The notes: generated by a model not told the origin, from the letters alone. A stretch of 64,000 nucleotides of DNA from Alloalcanivorax xenomutans (GCF_900217905.1 NZ_OBMO01000005.1:124001-188000), one strand, 5' to 3'; shown: positions 35,025-43,852, numbered from the stretch's first letter. Translations and numbers: made by a program.

Positions 35025-35175
35025 AGGTCCACGGATCGTGATGTCCGAGTTTCTAACATGCGTTACTGGAACCAGAGCAATTTCGAGGGACTGAAGTCGA
35101 TCGGTGAACAGTATGCCGGCTGCCCGGGAGTTCATCACCGGCGTGAGGAAACGTTTCCGCAAAAAGGGGAGCATC

Positions 35176-36180
35176 ATGCAAAGTTCTCTGTTTGCCGATG
35201 ACAGTGCGATTCCTTCGGAAGTACGGGCGGCCACACCGGAAGCGTCGCTGATCCCGCTGGCGGCGGCTTTGCCGGAGACGCTCAGAATGGGTACCTCGTC
35301 CTGGCACTATCCGGGCTGGGCCGGGCTGGTTTGGGACAAACTCTACAGCGAAGAGCAGTTGTCCCGCCGGGGACTGAGCGCTTATGCCAGACATCCCCTG
35401 TTTCGTGCCGTTGGTCTGGATCGCGGCTTTTATCGGCCGTTGAGCGTGGAGCAATACGCCGATCACGCGGCGCGGGTCCCCGATGATTTTCGTTTCGTGG
35501 TCAAGGCGCCGAGCCGGGTCACCGATCCTCTGCTGCGAGGCAGCGGGGGCAAGGGAGAGAGGATCAACCCTGACTTTCTGGATGCGGCGGCCGCCCGGGC
35601 CGAGTTGGTCGAACCGGCCGGAGCCGGCCTGGGGCCGAAGCTGGGGGCGTTGGTGTTTCAGATCAGCCCGTTACCCTCCCACTGGCTCACTGAAATGGAA
35701 CGGCTGACCGAAGGGCTGCATGCGCTGTTGCGAAGCACCATGGCGCTCAAGGCCCGTTACCCGGAGGCGGTGGTGGCGGTGGAGGTGCGCGACCGGCAAT
35801 GGCTGACCCCGGCCTTCGTGGACGCCCTTAAGGATACCGGCGCCACCTACTGCCTCGGTCTCCATGGCAAGATGCCGCCGATTGCCGAGCAACTGCCAAT
35901 TCTGCGCGCGCTCTGGCCCGGCCCACTGGTATGTCGCTGGAACCTCAATCTGAAGCACGGCGCTTACGGCTATGAAAGGGCACGGGACCAGTATTCGCCG
36001 TTCGACAAACTGGTGGATCCGGACCCGGAAACCCGCGAGGCCCTGGCACAGGTGATCGCCGGTACCGTGGGCGCGGGGCAACCGGCTTATGTGACGCTCA
36101 GTAATAAAGCGGAAGGCTGTTCGCCATTATCCGTGGCGGCGCTGGCCGAGGCGGTGCGGGCCCGGGTCGGCCCCGCCTGA
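35176..36180 (+). CDS. DUF72 family protein
   Basis: 334 aa with the DUF72 TIM-barrel-like signatures: LRMGTSSWHYPGWAGLVWDK, FYRPLSVEQYADHAARVPDD then FRFVVKAPSRVTDP, VAVEVRDRQWLTPAFVDAL, VCRWNLNLKHGAYGYERARD. ATG 35176 follows AAGGGGAGC; a longer frame to 35104 has no such site. The biochemical function is unknown; relatives are YecE-type. It opens the block of genes that interrupts the otherwise Pseudomonas-like order. Confidence 0.87.
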   Translation: MQSSLFADDSAIPSEVRAATPEASLIPLAAALPETLRMGTSSWHYPGWAGLVWDKLYSEEQLSRRGLSAYARHPLFRAVGLDRGFYRPLSVEQYADHAARVPDDFRFVVKAPSRVTDPLLRGSGGKGERINPDFLDAAAARAELVEPAGAGLGPKLGALVFQISPLPSHWLTEMERLTEGLHALLRSTMALKARYPEAVVAVEVRDRQWLTPAFVDALKDTGATYCLGLHGKMPPIAEQLPILRALWPGPLVCRWNLNLKHGAYGYERARDQYSPFDKLVDPDPETREALAQVIAGTVGAGQPAYVTLSNKAEGCSPLSVAALAEAVRARVGPA

Positions 36181-36263
36181 TCCGGCGCCGAGAGCTATGG
36201 TGCCGGGGCATTTCCCAACGGATCTGCTAAGGTTCCACACCAGGACGTCGACAAAGGGATGTG

Positions 36264-37454
36264 ATGAAAATGAGTGGAGCGGATATCGAAGCCCTGTGCC
36301 GGGCGTTCATAGCGGATGAAGATGAGGCGTTGCAGCAGGAGCGGCAAGGCCATTTCTGGCCGCAAAATCATCATTTATTGGGGCCCCATGCCGCCAAGCT
36401 GCCGGCCGCCCTGACGCCGGACCAGAGAACCCGTTTCTATTTTCATTATCTGCGCGTGGCGGGCGTCATCCCGGCGGTCTCCAACAAAGAACTGCCGTTG
36501 TTGCGCGACGCTTATCGGCAAGTGTTGCCGTTGCAGGATCGGGGCTACCCGATCAACAGCAGTGATCGGCATACCAACCTGCTGGTGTTCGGTTTCGATG
36601 ACAACGGCCCTCTGCCCATCGGCGAAACGTCCACGGCGCGGGAGCTCAAGGCCCGCCTGAAGCTGGTGACCCAGTTGGGCAAGTACACCACGCTGCCCAA
36701 TCAGCGGGCAAAGAAAGTGAAGTTCGCTCCCTTTGCCGAGGACGGCGAACGGATTTTGCAGCTGCTGCGTCATTTACGCTATCGCCATGACCGCCGCTAC
36801 GGTGACGATCTTTACGACACCGTGAACCTGAGATTCTGGGGCATGGTATTGACCGCGTTGCTGAATCCGGAAGTGCGCACCGAGCTGGTCCGCGACATGC
36901 TGGACGGTGACATGGCGTTTCCCAACCGGGAGACTCACCTGGACATACTGCACAAGACGGTTCAGGCGGTACTGGAAGATTGCGCGCCGCGGGAGACGGA
37001 ATTTCATCAATGGGCCGGGCGACTGGCCGAGGTCCACCGCGCACGCCGGGAAGCCACCGAAAGCGCAATGCTGGCACGTGCCTTGGGATTGCCGTTCGAG
37101 GCCGGGGAGGATTGGCAGGTGCGGATTCGCATCCCCCAGGAAGGCAATGACGGGCAGGGGTGGCAAGCCCCCAACCTGATGTTGAATCTGATGCCGGAAC
37201 CGGACTGGGATTGGGAACTGCGTATCGAGGACGCCAAGGGCCGCCGTTTCGTGGAAGGCAGCAAAGGCCCGGTAAGAAATGACATGGGCATGGAAGGGCT
37301 TGGCAAGGGCAATCTGGGGCGTTTTCCGCGGTGGTTGCGGGCCTTGCGAGAGCAATACGGTATGGTTTATGACGTGCCGCGAGCGGACATCAGCGCGGGC
37401 CGCAAGCGTTCCGCCGGCCGTCTGATCCAGGATTGGCTGGAAGGGGACGGGTAA
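36264..37454 (+). CDS. Hypothetical protein, 396 aa, no recognised family
   Basis: A soluble, charged protein rich in Arg, Trp and Leu; no signal or membrane segment. Visible features: a helical N-terminus (ADIEALCRAFIADEDEALQQ), a conserved-looking middle NSSDRHTNLLVFGFDDNGPL, a helical stretch near 200-270, and a beta-rich C-terminal part with MLNLMPEPDWDWELRIEDAK. AAAGGG precedes GTG 36261/ATG 36264; I took the ATG. Codon use matches its neighbours. It runs on the same strand as DUF72 and is convergent with a decayed gene. Confidence 0.75.
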   Translation: MKMSGADIEALCRAFIADEDEALQQERQGHFWPQNHHLLGPHAAKLPAALTPDQRTRFYFHYLRVAGVIPAVSNKELPLLRDAYRQVLPLQDRGYPINSSDRHTNLLVFGFDDNGPLPIGETSTARELKARLKLVTQLGKYTTLPNQRAKKVKFAPFAEDGERILQLLRHLRYRHDRRYGDDLYDTVNLRFWGMVLTALLNPEVRTELVRDMLDGDMAFPNRETHLDILHKTVQAVLEDCAPRETEFHQWAGRLAEVHRARREATESAMLARALGLPFEAGEDWQVRIRIPQEGNDGQGWQAPNLMLNLMPEPDWDWELRIEDAKGRRFVEGSKGPVRNDMGMEGLGKGNLGRFPRWLRALREQYGMVYDVPRADISAGRKRSAGRLIQDWLEGDG

Positions 37455-37795
37455 AGGCGGTCTCCGGCGGTAACCTGTTCCAGTTCCTGACCCGCTTCGG
37501 AGCACAGGGCTCTTATCCGTTTCATGCAGTCCGGTTCGTTGTTGAGGGTCTGGGCTATACGCTCGGTCCGATCGAGTGAGCCAGTCCGCGTTAAGCCGGA
37601 ACAGGTCCCCGCTCTCCTGGGCGGCGTAAAAAGGGTCGGAAAGCGCCTCGAATCGGTGATCCCCAGGTACTCGGAAAACAGCGCGTTCAACACATCGATA
37701 TTGGCGCCGATGATGTCGTCCGGATCGTCACTGCCCAGTACATCGGCGGGGAGCGGAATGGCGTCTTCGGGAGTGAGTAAGGTGCCGGTTGGCAT
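37455..37795 (-). pseudogene. Possible decayed gene with compensating frameshifts
   Basis: On the minus strand the frame from ATG 37795 reads MPTGTLLTPEDAIPLPADVL then GSDDPDDIIGANIDVLNALF and SEYLG, protein-like. Near 37662 it becomes low-quality (FTPPRRAGTCSG). A neighbouring frame then reads DHRFEALSDPFYAAQESGDL then FRLNADWLTRSD, again protein-like, after which the first frame resumes with TERIAQTLNNEPDCMKRIRA. The natural reading switches frame twice, so the gene is probably a pseudogene or carries sequence errors. The open frame continues to 37367 inside the convergent gene. No family recognised. Confidence 0.45.
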
Positions 37796-37810
37796 GGCAA
37801 CGGTATCGAG

Positions 37811-38908
37811 CTAGTTTGCCAGCGATTGCAGCAAGGCCGCCAGAAAGCGTGCCGCTTGGCCGCCGTTCAGGGCGCGGTGGTCGAAGGTCAGCGACAGCGG
37901 TAGTTGTTTGTCCTCGAACACCTCGCCGTTGTTGAATCCGGGCTGTGTGAAGGCCTTGCCGGCACCGACAATGGCCACTTGTGGTGGCACTACCACGGGC
38001 GTGGCGAAACGGCCACCGAGGGTGCCGAAGTTGCTCAGTGACAGCGTGGCCCCTTGCAGTTCCTTTGGCGGGATCCTGCGCTGCTCCACGTCGCGGCGCA
38101 GGCGGTCGAGGCCTTCGCGCAGGTCGCCGTCATCCCGGTTGGCGACGTCGCGCAGCACCGGCACGAACAGGCCGTCCGGGGTGTCCACGGCAATCCCCAG
38201 ATCAATCTTTTCCACTTTGCGCATGCTCAGTTGATCGCCGTCGAACCAGGCATTGACCGTCGGTTCCGCCCGGCAGCCGGCGACGATGGCGTGGATCAGA
38301 CGCAACATGATGTCGGTGCCGGCGCTCCAATGGCGGATGCTGACCTGATCGAACAGACTGACCGGCACCACCTGCTGGCCGGCGCTGGCCATGGTTTTGG
38401 CCATGCTGCGGGCGACCCCTTTGAGTGGCGTGCTGTCACCATGGCTTTGTTTCAGTCTGGCGTGCTGCTGCACATCGTTGAGCGTGATGGTGCCGCCCGG
38501 ACCGCTGCCCTTGAGGCGCTCCAGATCCACGCCGAGATGTTGAGCCAGGGCGCGGATCGCCGGCGCCGCGCCAGGGCCGCCCTGGCTGCCGGCGGCGGCG
38601 CCGATGATAAAGTCATCACGGTCGCCGTCCTGTCCACTGGCCAGTTCACCCACCACGCTCTGGCTGGTGTCCTCCTCGCCCTCGAAGGCCAGCAGCGGCT
38701 CTCCGGTGTGCACCAGATCGCCTTCGGCGACGAAGCGGCGGGCGACGACACCGGCCTTGGGCGCCGGAATATCGACGATGGCCTTGGCCGTCTCCACGCT
38801 CAACAGCACCTGGTCCACGTTCACTTCATCGCCTTCCTTGACGTGCCATTCGATCACTTCCGCTTCCTGAAGGCCTTCGCCCAGGTCCGGCAGGGTGAAG
38901 TAGCTCAT
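37811..38908 (-). CDS. 2-oxoacid dehydrogenase E2 (dihydrolipoamide acyltransferase)
   Basis: 365 aa: one lipoyl domain (residues 1-78, lipoyl Lys in SVETAKAIVDIPAP), a peripheral-subunit-binding domain (about 105-140, RALAQHLGVDLERLKGSGPG) and a short catalytic domain ending FDHRALNGGQAARFLAAL, with the active His; the Asn after Leu also occurs in some E2p enzymes. It is shorter than typical E2 proteins. It transfers the acyl group to CoA. It is the last gene of the leucine-dehydrogenase/E1 operon, so a branched-chain substrate (BkdB-like) is likely. Confidence 0.9.
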   Translation of the reverse strand: MSYFTLPDLGEGLQEAEVIEWHVKEGDEVNVDQVLLSVETAKAIVDIPAPKAGVVARRFVAEGDLVHTGEPLLAFEGEEDTSQSVVGELASGQDGDRDDFIIGAAAGSQGGPGAAPAIRALAQHLGVDLERLKGSGPGGTITLNDVQQHARLKQSHGDSTPLKGVARSMAKTMASAGQQVVPVSLFDQVSIRHWSAGTDIMLRLIHAIVAGCRAEPTVNAWFDGDQLSMRKVEKIDLGIAVDTPDGLFVPVLRDVANRDDGDLREGLDRLRRDVEQRRIPPKELQGATLSLSNFGTLGGRFATPVVVPPQVAIVGAGKAFTQPGFNNGEVFEDKQLPLSLTFDHRALNGGQAARFLAALLQSLAN

Positions 38909-38930
38909 GGTGAGACTCCCGTTGGTCGTC

Positions 38931-38993
38931 GCCGGACGCTGGACGCCAAACGCTTTACATTCTTTTTAAAAGCGTCAGGCGTCTGGCATCTGG
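38931..38993. repeat. Imperfect inverted GACGC-rich repeat
   Basis: GGACGCTGGACGCCAAACGC then TTT, and after a short AT spacer AAAAGCGTCAGGCGTCTGGC. The arms pair imperfectly. It lies in the 94-bp gap between E1beta and E2 within the operon and might form a leader hairpin or attenuate E2 expression. Confidence 0.4.
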
Positions 38994-39002
38994 CTGTTCT
39001 TT

Positions 39003-40010
39003 TTAATACGCCAAAGTCCGTTTCGCCGCCGCCACGATTCGTTCCTCATCCGGCAGATAATGCTGCTCCAGTTGAAAATAAGGCATCGGGCAGTCATAGC
39101 CGGTAACCCGCTCCACCGGAGAGCGCAGATGCAGCAGCGCCTGGTTGGCGAGGGTGGCGGCGATTTCAGCACCCATGCCGCCGTGCCCGGGGGCTTCATG
39201 AACGATCACGGCACGGCCGGTGCGGCTTACTGATGCCACCAGGGTATCCCGGTCCAATGGGTTCAGACAGGCCACGTCGATCACTTCGGCGTTGATGCCT
39301 TCCGCCGCCAGTTGATCGGCGGCACCCAGGGTTTCGTGGATGGCCGCGCCCCAGCTGATCAGGGTGAGATCGTCGCCGGTGCGCAGGGTGAAACAGGTAT
39401 CCAGCGGCAGGGGATCGCCGTCCGCCACCACCGGCAGCCGTTTCAGCCGGTACAGCCGCTTCGGTTCCAGGAAGATCACCGGGTCCGGACATTGGATGGC
39501 GGCCAGCAGCAGGCCGTGGGCGCGGGACGGCGAGGACGGCATCACCACACGCAGGCCGGGGATATGCGCGAACAGGGCCTCGGTGCTTTCACTGTGATGT
39601 TCCGGCGCGTGAATGCCGCCGCCGTAGGGCGCCCTTATCACCAGCGGACAACTGAGCCGGCCGCGAGTGCGGTTACGTAAACGGGCGGCGTGGCTGAGGA
39701 TCTGTTCCAGGGCGGCGTAAATGAAACCCATGAACTGGATCTCCGCCACCGGTTTCAGCCCCTGGCTGGCCATGCCCACGGCCAGGCCGGCGATCAGATT
39801 TTCCGCCAGTGGCGTGTCCATCACCCGGCGGCAGCCGAATTGTTGCTTGAGGCCTTCGGTGGCGCGGAACACGCCACCGTTGGTGCCGATATCCTCGCCG
39901 AGCAGCACCACGCTGTCGTCCTCGGCCATGGCCCGGGTCAGAGCGCGGTTGACCGCTTCCAGCAGGTTCATCGGTACGGCGTGGGCGCCGTGAGTCTGTA
40001 GTTCAGCCAT
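39003..40010 (-). CDS. 2-oxoacid dehydrogenase E1 beta subunit
   Basis: 335 aa, transketolase-like: NLLEAVNRALTRAMAEDDSV then VLLGEDIG, GVFRATEGLKQQFG, DTPLAENLIAGLAVGMASQG, the TPP-binding part, and APYGGGIHAPEHHSESTEAL then FAHIPGLRVVMPSSP. The C-terminal transketolase domain has VIVHEAPGHGGMGAEIAATL. It forms the E1 heterotetramer with the alpha subunit encoded just upstream, overlapping it by 8 bp. Substrate by context: branched-chain 2-oxoacids. Confidence 0.92.
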   Translation of the reverse strand: MAELQTHGAHAVPMNLLEAVNRALTRAMAEDDSVVLLGEDIGTNGGVFRATEGLKQQFGCRRVMDTPLAENLIAGLAVGMASQGLKPVAEIQFMGFIYAALEQILSHAARLRNRTRGRLSCPLVIRAPYGGGIHAPEHHSESTEALFAHIPGLRVVMPSSPSRAHGLLLAAIQCPDPVIFLEPKRLYRLKRLPVVADGDPLPLDTCFTLRTGDDLTLISWGAAIHETLGAADQLAAEGINAEVIDVACLNPLDRDTLVASVSRTGRAVIVHEAPGHGGMGAEIAATLANQALLHLRSPVERVTGYDCPMPYFQLEQHYLPDEERIVAAAKRTLAY

Positions 40011-41016
40011 GACGCACCTCCTGGTCCACCACCGCCAGGGCGTTGCGCTGGTCGCGCAGGGCGGCGGGCAATTCCGCGTAAAGGTAATCGAGCATGTCGG
40101 TGGCCGGGGCGGGGGGCAGATTCAGATAGGTATCGATGGCCTCTTCCACGGTACGCTCGCACTGTTGCTGCCAGTCGGTTTCCCGCTGGGCATCCCACAG
40201 GCCGGCCTCGGCCAGGGTGTCGCGCAGGCGCCGCACCGGTTCGTTCTGCCAGGCCCGGTGCAGATCGCTGGCCTTGCGGTAGCGGCTGGCATCGTCGGCG
40301 GTGGTGTGATCGCTGAGCCGGTAGCTGATCGCTTCGATCAGAGTGGCGCCCTTGCCGGCACGGGCCCGCTCAAGGGCGTGGTCCAGTACTTCGAGCAGGG
40401 CGTCCAGGTCGTTGCCGTCCACCTGCACGCCGGGGATACCGGCGGCCACCGCCTTGTCGGCCAGACTGGCGCAGGCGGTCTGCAAGCCCCGGGGCACGGA
40501 GATGGCCCACTGATTGTTGTTGATCAGCACCACCAGCGGTAGCTGCCAGACGCCGGCCACGTTGAGCGCTTCGTAAAAATCACCCCGTGAGGTGGCGCCG
40601 TCGCCGCAGGTGGCGAGCACGGCGGCGTGCTCGTGGCGCAGCTTGGCGGCGCTGGCGATGCCGGCGGCCTGGGTCAACTGGGTGGCGATGGGCACGCAGT
40701 AGGGCAGGTCGCGGCGCGCGTCGCTGGCCGCGGGAAAAGCGTTGCCACGCTCGTCGCCGCCCCAGTACTGCAGGATTTGGTGCAGCGGCACGCCGCGCAG
40801 ATAAAGCGTGGCGTGGTCGCGGTAGTAGGGCACGAAGTAATCGTCCCGGGTCAGCGCCAGCCCGGCGGCGGTGCCGATCGCTTCGGCGCCCAGGCAGGAG
40901 GCATAGGTGCCCAGCCGCCCGGTGCGTTGCAGGTTCACCGCTTTTTTATCGAAGTGACGGATCAATGCCATGGTCTTGTAGGCCGTCACCCGGCGGTTGT
41001 CATGGTCGGTTCTCAT
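40003..41016 (-). CDS. 2-oxoacid dehydrogenase E1 alpha subunit
   Basis: 337 aa with TPP motif CGDGATSRGDFYEALNVAGV ending in LINNNQWAIS, and the phosphorylation-loop-like region SYRLSDHTTADDASRYR. HEHAAVLATCGDG and YFVPYYRDHATLYLRGVPLH are typical of BkdA1/PdhA of the heterotetramer type. It decarboxylates the 2-oxoacid and passes the acyl group to lipoyl-E2. Pyruvate dehydrogenase is the alternative, but the linked leucine dehydrogenase favours branched-chain oxoacids. It starts 10 bp after that gene. Confidence 0.92.
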   Translation of the reverse strand: MRTDHDNRRVTAYKTMALIRHFDKKAVNLQRTGRLGTYASCLGAEAIGTAAGLALTRDDYFVPYYRDHATLYLRGVPLHQILQYWGGDERGNAFPAASDARRDLPYCVPIATQLTQAAGIASAAKLRHEHAAVLATCGDGATSRGDFYEALNVAGVWQLPLVVLINNNQWAISVPRGLQTACASLADKAVAAGIPGVQVDGNDLDALLEVLDHALERARAGKGATLIEAISYRLSDHTTADDASRYRKASDLHRAWQNEPVRRLRDTLAEAGLWDAQRETDWQQQCERTVEEAIDTYLNLPPAPATDMLDYLYAELPAALRDQRNALAVVDQEVRHG

Positions 41017-41025
41017 AACACCTCC

Positions 41026-42063
41026 TCAGGCCACGTTGCGGTGGCCATTGAGCCGTTGTTCCGCCAGATCGTCGGCGGTGGCACTGGTGGACCAGCCGGC
41101 CCGTTCCGCTTCGCGGAAGATCTGCGTCAGGGTGGTGCCGATGGCGAGCACCTGCTGGCGGATACGGGTCCGGCCGGCGCCGGCGTGCCCCAGCGCCAGC
41201 GCGATCAGGCCGCCGGCATTGGTGACGTAATCCGGCGCATAAAGGATGTCCCGCTGGCGCAGCCGTTCACCGTCCTCGTCCCCGGCCAGTTGATTATTGG
41301 CGCTGCCCGCCACCAGCGGCGCGCGCAGCCGGGCAATGGTGTCGCGGTTGAGCACGGCGCCGAGAGCGCAGGGCACGAAGCCGTCGCAGGGCACGTCGTA
41401 GATGGCGTCGGCGGGCACGATCCAGGCCCCCAGCCGGGCGGCCAGTTCGCCGGCCCGTTTGGCATCGGCATCGGCCAGGGTGAGGCGGGCGCCGGCCCGG
41501 GTCAGCAGCAGTGCCAGGCGGCTGCCCACGTGCCCCACGCCCTGCACGGCGAAGTGCAGGCCGCGCAGGCTGTCCCGGCCCAGCCGCTGGCGCACGCTGG
41601 CATCAAGGGCGGCGAACACGCCCAGGGCGGTGAGCGGTGAAGGGTCCAGGCCGTCGCCGCTGTAGCCCCAGACATGACGGGTGGCACGGGCCACCTGGTC
41701 CAGATCCTCAAGGCGGGTGCCAGCGTCCACCGCGGTGGTGTAGCGGCCATTGAGGCTGTCCACGGCGCGGCCGAAGGCCCGGTACAGGGCGCCCCGGTCA
41801 TAGCCGTCCGGCGGTTCCAGAATCACCGCCTTGCCGCCGCCCAGGGGCAGCCCGGCAAGGGCGGCCTTGTAGCTCATGCCTCGGGCCAGGCGGGTGACGT
41901 CTTCTAGCGCGGCGTCCTCGTCGTCGTAGCGCAGGCAGCGGCAGCCGCCGACGGCGGGACCCAGTTGGGTGGAGTGAATGGCGATAAGGGCACGCAGCCC
42001 GGAGTGCGGATCACGATGCAGGTGCAGCTCGGCAACGTTGGTCCGTTCGAGGTTAGCGAACAT
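41026..42063 (-). CDS. Leucine (Glu/Leu/Phe/Val-type) dehydrogenase
   Basis: 345 aa with the amino-acid dehydrogenase core: LGPAVGGCRCLRYDDEDAAL, the catalytic Lys in LPLGGGKAVI, AVDAGTRLEDLDQVAR, and the Rossmann segment VQGVGHVGSRLALLLTRAGA. It interconverts leucine, valine or isoleucine and their 2-oxoacids with NAD+. First gene of the operon with E1alpha, E1beta and E2: deamination followed by oxidative decarboxylation. Phenylalanine dehydrogenase is less likely. Confidence 0.9.
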   Translation of the reverse strand: MFANLERTNVAELHLHRDPHSGLRALIAIHSTQLGPAVGGCRCLRYDDEDAALEDVTRLARGMSYKAALAGLPLGGGKAVILEPPDGYDRGALYRAFGRAVDSLNGRYTTAVDAGTRLEDLDQVARATRHVWGYSGDGLDPSPLTALGVFAALDASVRQRLGRDSLRGLHFAVQGVGHVGSRLALLLTRAGARLTLADADAKRAGELAARLGAWIVPADAIYDVPCDGFVPCALGAVLNRDTIARLRAPLVAGSANNQLAGDEDGERLRQRDILYAPDYVTNAGGLIALALGHAGAGRTRIRQQVLAIGTTLTQIFREAERAGWSTSATADDLAEQRLNGHRNVA

Positions 42064-42402
42064 GGCAACGCTCTCCTTGTCGTCCCGGGGGCCGGTAAGC
42101 CCGCTGTGGGCGGTTCCGGGGCCGGATCACGGCCCCTTTGCTTAAATCATAGCGCGGGTTTGGGGAGGGTGCTTGGATCGATTGGTTATATGGTGGAGAC
42201 GGGTTAGTGGGGTTGGGTATGAAGGGGCGACTCGCGCGCGACAAGAGACATGCCGTGGTCATTCGCTGCCTTGGCAGCGAACAGGGCACTGATTCGTGGT
42301 TCCGGGTTTTTAGCGTGTTGCGTGTCAGCGCGATCCGTGCTCTGGCACCCCCGCCGGCATCCCGCTATGCTGCGCGGCTTCGATGAAGGAGGGCGTAACG
42401 GC
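42064..42402. other. Intergenic region between divergent leucine dehydrogenase and YhiN genes
   Basis: 339 bp. It holds a perfect hairpin, TTCGCTGCC-TT-GGCAGCGAA, near 42262-42281 with no T tract, and an AT-richer stretch near 42140-42190 that may contain the leftward promoter. No regulator gene and no repeat family of this window was found. Confidence 0.45.
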
Positions 42403-43626
42403 ATGGCGGAACAGTACGACGTGGTGATCATCGGTGCCGGTGCCGCCGGGCTGATGTGCGCCGCCACCGCCGGCTATGGGGGCGCCTCGGTGCTGGTGCT
42501 GGATCATGCCAACAAGCCCGGCAAGAAGATTCTCATGTCCGGCGGCGGGCGCTGTAATTTCACCAATCTCAACACCACGCCGGCCCATTTCGTTTCCGCC
42601 AATCCGCACTTCTGCAAATCCGCGTTGAGCCGCTATACGCCCTGGCATTTCGTCGAGCTGGTGGAGCGGCACGGCATCGAGTATGTGGAAAAAGCGCCAG
42701 GGCAGTTGTTCTGTGCCGACTCCAGTAAAGCGATCGTGGAGATGCTGCTCACCGAATGCGAATGGGCTGGCGCCAGAATCCGGTTGAACACGACGGTAAC
42801 GCACATCAATGATCAGCCGGTGGGTAAACCGGGAACGGGGCGAGCGGAAGGAGGCTTCACGCTGCGCACCAACGATGGCGCGGTGCGCGCCAGCAAGCTG
42901 ATCATCGCCAGTGGCGGGCTTTCCATTCCCACCATGGGGGCAAGCCCGTTCGGGTATAAAGTGGCGGAACAGTTCGGTCTGAACGTGTTGCCGACCCGCG
43001 CCGCGCTGGTGCCGTTCACGCTGCAACCCGCGGACAAGGCATGGCTGGCGGAACTCAGCGGCGTCAGCGCCGAGGTTCGCGCGGAAGCCGGGGGCCGGTC
43101 TTTCTCCGAGCCCATGTTGATCACGCACCGGGGCTTGTCCGGGCCGGCCATGCTGCAGGTGTCCGCGTTCTGGCAAGCGGGCGCCGACGTTACCGTGGAC
43201 TGGTTGCCGATGCTGGCGGAGCCTTACGCGGCTCTGCTGGAAGAGCGCAAGCAACATCCCAACGGCACCGTGGAGCGCTGGTTACGCTCGTTCTTTTCCC
43301 AGCGTTTGGCGGCGGCTCTGGTGGCGCGGTTCGATTGGCAAGGCCCGCTGCAGCACCAGAGCAACGAACGCCTGGCCAGCATCGCCGCCGTGCTCAAGGG
43401 CTGGCGTTTCAAACCCTCCGGCACCGAAGGCTACCGCACCGCCGAAGTCACCCTCGGCGGTGTCGATACCGACGCCGTCTCCTCCAAAGCCTTCGACGTC
43501 AAAACCGTTCCCGGTCTGTACTTCATCGGCGAAGTGCTCGACGTCACCGGCCAGCTCGGTGGTTTCAATTTCCAATGGGCCTGGGCCAGCGCGGTGGCGG
43601 CGGGAACGGCAGTTAATAGTGGATAG
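42403..43626 (+). CDS. NAD(P)/FAD-dependent oxidoreductase, BaiN/YhiN (HI0933) family
   Basis: 407 aa. FAD-binding start MAEQYDVVIIGAGAAGLMCA, then GKKILMSGGGRCNFTNL, the family signature ASGGLSIPTMGASPFGYKVA, ITHRGLSGPAMLQVS and GEVLDVTGQLGGFNFQWAWA. Function is uncertain; relatives include bile-acid and ribothymidyl reductases. GAAGGAGGG supports ATG 42403. The last five codons and stop (AVNSG) lie in a repeat element, so the C-terminus was probably changed by that insertion. Confidence 0.9.
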   Translation: MAEQYDVVIIGAGAAGLMCAATAGYGGASVLVLDHANKPGKKILMSGGGRCNFTNLNTTPAHFVSANPHFCKSALSRYTPWHFVELVERHGIEYVEKAPGQLFCADSSKAIVEMLLTECEWAGARIRLNTTVTHINDQPVGKPGTGRAEGGFTLRTNDGAVRASKLIIASGGLSIPTMGASPFGYKVAEQFGLNVLPTRAALVPFTLQPADKAWLAELSGVSAEVRAEAGGRSFSEPMLITHRGLSGPAMLQVSAFWQAGADVTVDWLPMLAEPYAALLEERKQHPNGTVERWLRSFFSQRLAAALVARFDWQGPLQHQSNERLASIAAVLKGWRFKPSGTEGYRTAEVTLGGVDTDAVSSKAFDVKTVPGLYFIGEVLDVTGQLGGFNFQWAWASAVAAGTAVNSG

Positions 43627-43842
43627 TGAACAGGGAACAGGGAACAGGGACGCGAGATAGAGCAGAGTGATTGGAAGACAGTGAGGCCGCGCTCAGGAGT
43701 TGGGCGCGGCCTCACTGTTTTTAAAGAAAGTGTTTTCAAAGAAAGTACGATGCTTAACGTCAGTGTGGCTAATTTGCAAAACCTCCCTGCAAATCCGCAA
43801 CGCCGTTTTTTCCCTATTCACTGTTAACTATTCACTATTCCT
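43610..43842. repeat. Composite element with GTTAACAGT-type inverted ends and internal hairpin
   Basis: The left end, GCAGTTAATAGTGGATAGTG, runs into tandem GAACAGG units. The right end, CTATTCACTGTTAACTATTC then ACTATT, is at 43813-43842. Inside are the strong hairpin 43678-43722 and CTGCAAATCCGCAACGCC, a word resembling TTTTGCGGATCCGCAATG in the 57846-58043 copy. It covers nearly all of the yhiN-mfd gap and the last 17 bp of yhiN. Confidence 0.7.
43678..43722. terminator. Bidirectional hairpin terminator between yhiN and mfd
   Basis: A perfect 15-bp stem, ACAGTGAGGCCGCGC/GCGCGGCCTCACTGT, with an 11-nt loop and TTTT on the plus side. It serves the yhiN gene and, less clearly, the convergent mfd. 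It is part of the composite repeat. Confidence 0.8.
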
Positions 43843-43852
43843 TGCCTTTTTT

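Noticed and set aside
37840-37880. HRALNG in E2 instead of HRxxDG as a sign of an inactive enzyme
   Set aside because: Asn at this place also occurs in active E2p enzymes, so it is not evidence of loss of function.
43628-43650. Tandem GAACAGG units that look like the start of a CRISPR or VNTR array
   Set aside because: Only about three 7-bp units with no spacers; part of the left end of the composite repeat.
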